Of a DNA stretch of 64,000 nucleotides, positions 60,612-64,000 are shown one piece after another; the first letter of the stretch is position 1, and each line of letters opens with the position of its first letter. Origin of the DNA: Pseudomonas fluorescens (GTDB lineage Bacteria; Pseudomonadota; Gammaproteobacteria; Pseudomonadales; Pseudomonadaceae); NCBI RefSeq assembly GCF_002837185.1, contig NZ_KZ478013.1:1-64000 (forward strand). The letters run 5' to 3'. The position numbers and the translations under genes were made by a program. The notes beneath the pieces were generated by a model. That model worked only from the letters and a program-made list of their open reading frames with translations. It ran no database searches and was not told the origin of the DNA.

Positions 60612-62356
60612 GACTGTTCTCCAGCAGGGAATAGGGACACGCGTGCGCTGAAGGGCGGCAACTGCGCCGCCGCAGGGTCGGCAGGCGTTTGAAAAATCAC
60701 GTGGGGCGAAGCCGGCTGATCGACGGGCTCGGTGCTCAGGTTCAGATCGATTTGCAACACGCTGCCATTGCCCAGGCGCCAGCGCGCGCTAACGGCACTG
60801 TCAGCCAGCACCTGCGCGCCGAGGGCCGCGCTGCCAGGCAGATGAGGCACTACGTATTGATGGCGCAGGCTCAATAAATGTCGATAGAGCTGGGCATGCT
60901 CGTTTTCCACCAGGGTTGGCCTGGATTGCAGGAAGGTCGTCAAGGCGTTGGGATCGGGGATGCGTTCGCGCTGCTCAGGGTCATGAAACGCGGCGAAATC
61001 GGCAAACTCGTTGCGTCGACCTTCACGTACAGCCTCTGCCAGTTCCCCGTGATGGTCGGTGAAGAACAGGAAAGACTCGCCAGCATTGACCTCATCGCCC
61101 ATGAACATCAGCGGGATCATCGGCGACAACAGCAACAGCGCGGTCGCCGCCTTCAACGCCTGGGGCGGGCACAGCTGGTGCAGGCGTTCGCCCAGGGCCC
61201 GATTGCCGATCTGGTCGTGGTTCTGTAAAAACGCCACGAACGCGGTCGGAGGCAATTCGCCGCTCGGTTCGCCGCGTGCATGGCCGTGGCGAGTGGTCTG
61301 GCCCTGATAGATAAAGCCTTCAGCCAGGCAGCGCGCCAATTTGGCCGTGGGCTGCTCGGCGAAGTCGCTGTAGTAGGCGTCGGTTTCGCCGGTGAGCAGC
61401 ACGTGCAGCACGTTGTGGAAGTCATCGTTCCATTGTGCGTCGAAATCATGTTGGAGCAGGCCGGCCTGGTTCAGCTCGTTTTCCAGCATCAGCCATACGT
61501 GGCGCCCGGTGTCGACTTGCTGGCGTACTCGCTGCGCCAGCTCCTGGAGGAAGCCGGGGTTGTCGATGGCGTGCACTGCGTCCAGCCGCAGGCCGTCGAA
61601 GCGGTATTCCAGCAGCCACATCAGGGCGTTATCGAGGAAGAAATCCCGCACTTCGCGGCGTTCGAAATCAATCCCCGCGCCCCAGGGTGTGTGCACGTCT
61701 TCCTGGAAAAAGCCCTTGGCGTACTGGCCCAGGTAGTTGCCATCGGGACCGAAGTGGTTGTAGACCACGTCAAGGATCACCGCCAGGCCGTGCTCGTGGG
61801 CGCTGTCGATCAGGTGCTTGAGTTGTTCGGGGGAGCCGTAGGTTGCTTGCGGGGCGTAGGGCAGTACACCGTCGTAGCCCCAGTTGCGCTCACCGGGGAA
61901 CTGCGCGAGCGGCATCAATTCGATGGCGGTCACGCCCAGCTCGGCCAGGCGCGGCAGGTGCTTCTCGACTTCGGCGTAACCGCCCATCGCGCCGACGTGC
62001 AGTTCGTAGATCACCGCCTCATGCCAGGGGCGCCCCTGCCAGTGGGTGTGCCGCCATTGATAGGCGAGCGGGTCGACCACGCGGCTCCAACCATGCACAT
62101 CCAGGGCCTGGGCCCTGGACGCGGGGTCGGGAACTTCGCGTTCCCCGTCGATATTGAAGCGATAGAGCGTCCCGGCGGGGCAGGCTATTTCGACTTCAAA
62201 CCAGCCATCTGCCTGGGGCAGCATGGCGATGGATTTTCCTTCTTGCAATTCAACGCTGACATAAAACGCGTCTGGCGCCCACAAGGCGAAACGCGTGTGT
62301 TGCGCGTCCAGCATCAGTGCGCCGTGGGGCCAGGTTTCCAAAGTCCGTAACGGCAT
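60608..62356 (-). CDS. treZ: Malto-oligosyltrehalose trehalohydrolase TreZ
   Basis: The 582-residue GH13 enzyme hydrolyses the trehalosyl end made by TreY and frees trehalose. An N-terminal CBM48-like domain (TRFALWAPDAFYVSVEL) precedes the barrel with YELHVGAMGGYAEVEKHLP, GLAVILDVVYNHFGPDGNYLG, YRFDGLRLDAVHAID with the nucleophile Asp, and WLMLENELNQA with the acid Glu. It starts 19 bases after the glgA stop, with AGAGAGG upstream. Confidence 0.92.
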   Translation of the reverse strand: MPLRTLETWPHGALMLDAQHTRFALWAPDAFYVSVELQEGKSIAMLPQADGWFEVEIACPAGTLYRFNIDGEREVPDPASRAQALDVHGWSRVVDPLAYQWRHTHWQGRPWHEAVIYELHVGAMGGYAEVEKHLPRLAELGVTAIELMPLAQFPGERNWGYDGVLPYAPQATYGSPEQLKHLIDSAHEHGLAVILDVVYNHFGPDGNYLGQYAKGFFQEDVHTPWGAGIDFERREVRDFFLDNALMWLLEYRFDGLRLDAVHAIDNPGFLQELAQRVRQQVDTGRHVWLMLENELNQAGLLQHDFDAQWNDDFHNVLHVLLTGETDAYYSDFAEQPTAKLARCLAEGFIYQGQTTRHGHARGEPSGELPPTAFVAFLQNHDQIGNRALGERLHQLCPPQALKAATALLLLSPMIPLMFMGDEVNAGESFLFFTDHHGELAEAVREGRRNEFADFAAFHDPEQRERIPDPNALTTFLQSRPTLVENEHAQLYRHLLSLRHQYVVPHLPGSAALGAQVLADSAVSARWRLGNGSVLQIDLNLSTEPVDQPASPHVIFQTPADPAAAQLPPFSARVSLFPAGEQS

Positions 62357-62375
62357 CTATGAAGACCTCTCTTGA

Positions 62376-63932
62376 TTATTTAGTCGATTTCCCCAGTGCT
62401 TTAACCACCAGTTGTTCGTACAGCTCGGCGTAGGGTTCCACCGCCTGCGACCAGTTGAACGGTTGGGTCATGGCGCGGCTGCGCATGGCGTTGAGCAGGC
62501 CGGGGAAGGAGAACACTTTGAACGCGCGCTCCAGCGCGGCCTTGTAGCTGTCGACGGTGGATTCGTTGAACAGAAAACCGGTTACGCCGTCTTCAATGGT
62601 GTCGGCCAGGCCACCGGTATTGCGCGCCACCGGCAACGAGCCGAAACGCTGCGCATACATCTGGCTCAGGCCGCAGGGCTCATAACGCGAAGGCATCAAC
62701 AGGAAGTCGCTGCCGGCGAACATGCGGCGGGCGTCGGTTTCGTTGAAGCCGATGCGCACGCCGACCTGGCCCGGGAAGCGCAGCGCCAGTTCACGCATGG
62801 CGTGTTCCTCTTCCGGCTCGCCGCGCCCGATGATCGCGATCTGGCCACCGTTTTCGACAATGAAGCTGGCGACTGCCTCGGTCAGGTCCAGGCCTTTCTG
62901 GTAGACCAGTCGCGAAACCACGGCAAACAAAGGGCCGGTGGAATCGTGCAGGCCGAACAGTTCGCGCACGTGGGCGGCGTTGATGGCCTTGCCTTCCCAG
63001 TCACCGATATTGAAGTTGTGGGTCAGGTGGGTGTCGGTGGAGGTTTCCCAGCTTTCGTCGATCCCGTTGGGAATGCCGCTGAGCAGGCCCTGCTGGGTCT
63101 TGCTGGCGAGGAAGCCGTCCAGGCCGCAGCCGAATTCCGGCGTGGTGATTTCCTGGGCATAGGTGGCGCTGACCGTGGTGATATGGCTGGAATAAGCCAT
63201 GCCGGCCTTGAGAAACGACATCTTGCCGTAGAACTCCATGCCTTCCTGTTGCAGCGCATGGGGCGGAATGCCCAGTTCCGGGGTGCAACCCAGGCTTACC
63301 ACGCCTTGGTAGGCGAGGTTATGAATAGTGAACAGGGTCGGGGTGCGTGAACCACGCCAGTGCATATACGCCGGGGCCAGGCCAGCGGGCCAGTCGTGGG
63401 CGTGCACCAGGTCCGGGCACCAGTGGATCTGTGCCAGGTTGGCGGCCATGTCGGCGGCGGCCAGGCCCAGACGGGCGAAGCGGATGTGATTGTCCGGCCA
63501 GTCGCGGCCATTGTTGGCGCCGTAGGGTGTACCTTCGCGCTCGTACAGCTCGGGACAGATCAGCACATAGATGACCAGGCCGTCCTTGAGGTCCATGCGC
63601 CCGATCTTGCACGGCGGCAGCGCAGCGTGGCCACCCAGTTCGCCAATGATGTGAATCGGGTTGTCGCTTTCCATCACTTGCGGGTAACCGGGAATCAGCA
63701 CACGCACATCGTGCAAGTGAGCCATGGCGCGGGGCAGGGCCGCCGACACATCGCCCAGGCCGCCGGTTTTCACCAGGTCGGCAAACTCGGACGTGACAAA
63801 CAGCACCTTCTTTCGGTTGGGGTTATGACTGGACACCGGCCGCACCGTGTTGAGGTCGACGACCAAAGGGGTCGACCCGCCAACTGGCTGACTAACACGC
63901 TCTCCCTGAATACTTGCTGCGGCACTGATCAT
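62376..63932 (-). CDS. glgA: Glycogen synthase GlgA
   Basis: The 518-residue GT5 enzyme elongates alpha-1,4-glucan from ADP-glucose. KVLFVTSEFADLVKTGGLGDV carries the KTGGLGDV substrate loop, and the C-terminal half has VSRLVYQKGLDL and LMPSRYEPCGLSQMYAQRFGSLPVARNTGGLADTI with the conserved EPCGL catalytic block. ATG 63932 has GGAGAG upstream and is preferred over the TTG at 63944. It is the first visible gene of the trehalose/glycogen unit. Its promoter is at or beyond the window edge. Confidence 0.93.
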   Translation of the reverse strand: MISAAASIQGERVSQPVGGSTPLVVDLNTVRPVSSHNPNRKKVLFVTSEFADLVKTGGLGDVSAALPRAMAHLHDVRVLIPGYPQVMESDNPIHIIGELGGHAALPPCKIGRMDLKDGLVIYVLICPELYEREGTPYGANNGRDWPDNHIRFARLGLAAADMAANLAQIHWCPDLVHAHDWPAGLAPAYMHWRGSRTPTLFTIHNLAYQGVVSLGCTPELGIPPHALQQEGMEFYGKMSFLKAGMAYSSHITTVSATYAQEITTPEFGCGLDGFLASKTQQGLLSGIPNGIDESWETSTDTHLTHNFNIGDWEGKAINAAHVRELFGLHDSTGPLFAVVSRLVYQKGLDLTEAVASFIVENGGQIAIIGRGEPEEEHAMRELALRFPGQVGVRIGFNETDARRMFAGSDFLLMPSRYEPCGLSQMYAQRFGSLPVARNTGGLADTIEDGVTGFLFNESTVDSYKAALERAFKVFSFPGLLNAMRSRAMTQPFNWSQAVEPYAELYEQLVVKALGKSTK

Positions 63933-64000
63933 AATTCTCTCCAACGTGTTGGTTAGCTAGTGGCCCGCTGCCATTAGCTCGATGACCGCTTCCTGCGGCC

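Noticed and set aside
1-64000. tRNA, rRNA or a replication origin
   Set aside because: No cloverleaf ending in CCA, rRNA core sequence or DnaA-box cluster was noticed on either strand by eye; a covariance search would settle this.

Overview
The window reads as chromosomal DNA of a Pseudomonas of the fluorescens group. Supporting signs are the dense GC-rich coding, the gene order glgA-treZ-malQ-treY-(DUF2934)-glgX that I know from Pseudomonas, REP/REPIN palindromes of the fluorescens type, a TonB siderophore receptor with a Fur-like site, and many LysR/AraC-controlled exporters. No rRNA, tRNA, CRISPR array, intact insertion sequence or origin was recognised. I worked by reading only, so family names rest on motifs and not on database searches.

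Layout. 1-10 kb: a GNAT acetyltransferase, an MFS sugar-acid transporter behind a palindrome, an EamA exporter divergent from a LysR regulator, a PQQ-type sugar dehydrogenase lipoprotein with a DUF2231 partner, a previously unmarked 34-codon membrane peptide, the UV endonuclease uvsE, and a coupled P-loop kinase/nucleotidyltransferase pair. 10.7-16.5 kb: a large UPF1-like SF1 helicase with a C-terminal phospholipase-D-like domain, then an OsmC-YcaO fusion. 16.5-17 kb: three REPINs in an exact 179-bp tandem period whose spacers resemble the 3' end of the neighbouring transsulfuration gene. 17-25.8 kb: cystathionine gamma-lyase/synthase and beta-synthase, an MFS/SnoaL operon with a divergent LysR, a soluble FIST-domain chemoreceptor and an AraC regulator. 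26-28.5 kb: a three-gene operon with an M48 metalloprotease.

28.5-38.3 kb is an accessory, visibly more A+T-rich stretch. It holds an ankyrin protein, DUF1176, secreted and unknown proteins, three GNAT genes, several broken genes, two copies of a GGTCAGACCAC inverted-repeat element, and the strongest defence candidate: one protein joining an ABC-type ATPase to a TOPRIM/DUF4435-like nuclease domain, preceded by a perfect 16-bp palindrome and followed by a membrane-anchored protein. 38.4-40.3 kb returns to core-like genes (DUF4432, LysE). 40.4-43.4 kb is a second accessory patch with a frameshifted GNAT, two membrane proteins and a RES-domain (NAD+ phosphorylase type) protein.

43.5-50 kb: an RsbRD-type histidine kinase, a multi-TM chemoreceptor, a TonB receptor and a PIG-L deacetylase whose catalytic Asp is Gly. 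50.2-63.9 kb is one long reverse-strand transcription unit, read glgA, treZ, malQ, treY, DUF2934, glgX, then an acyl-CoA-dehydrogenase-like protein, a PIG-L deacetylase, a NodS-like methyltransferase and a family-2 glycosyltransferase, most joined by 4-base overlaps. The first part makes glycogen-type glucan, trims it and turns it into trehalose. The second part looks like a small biosynthetic unit of unknown product attached to it.
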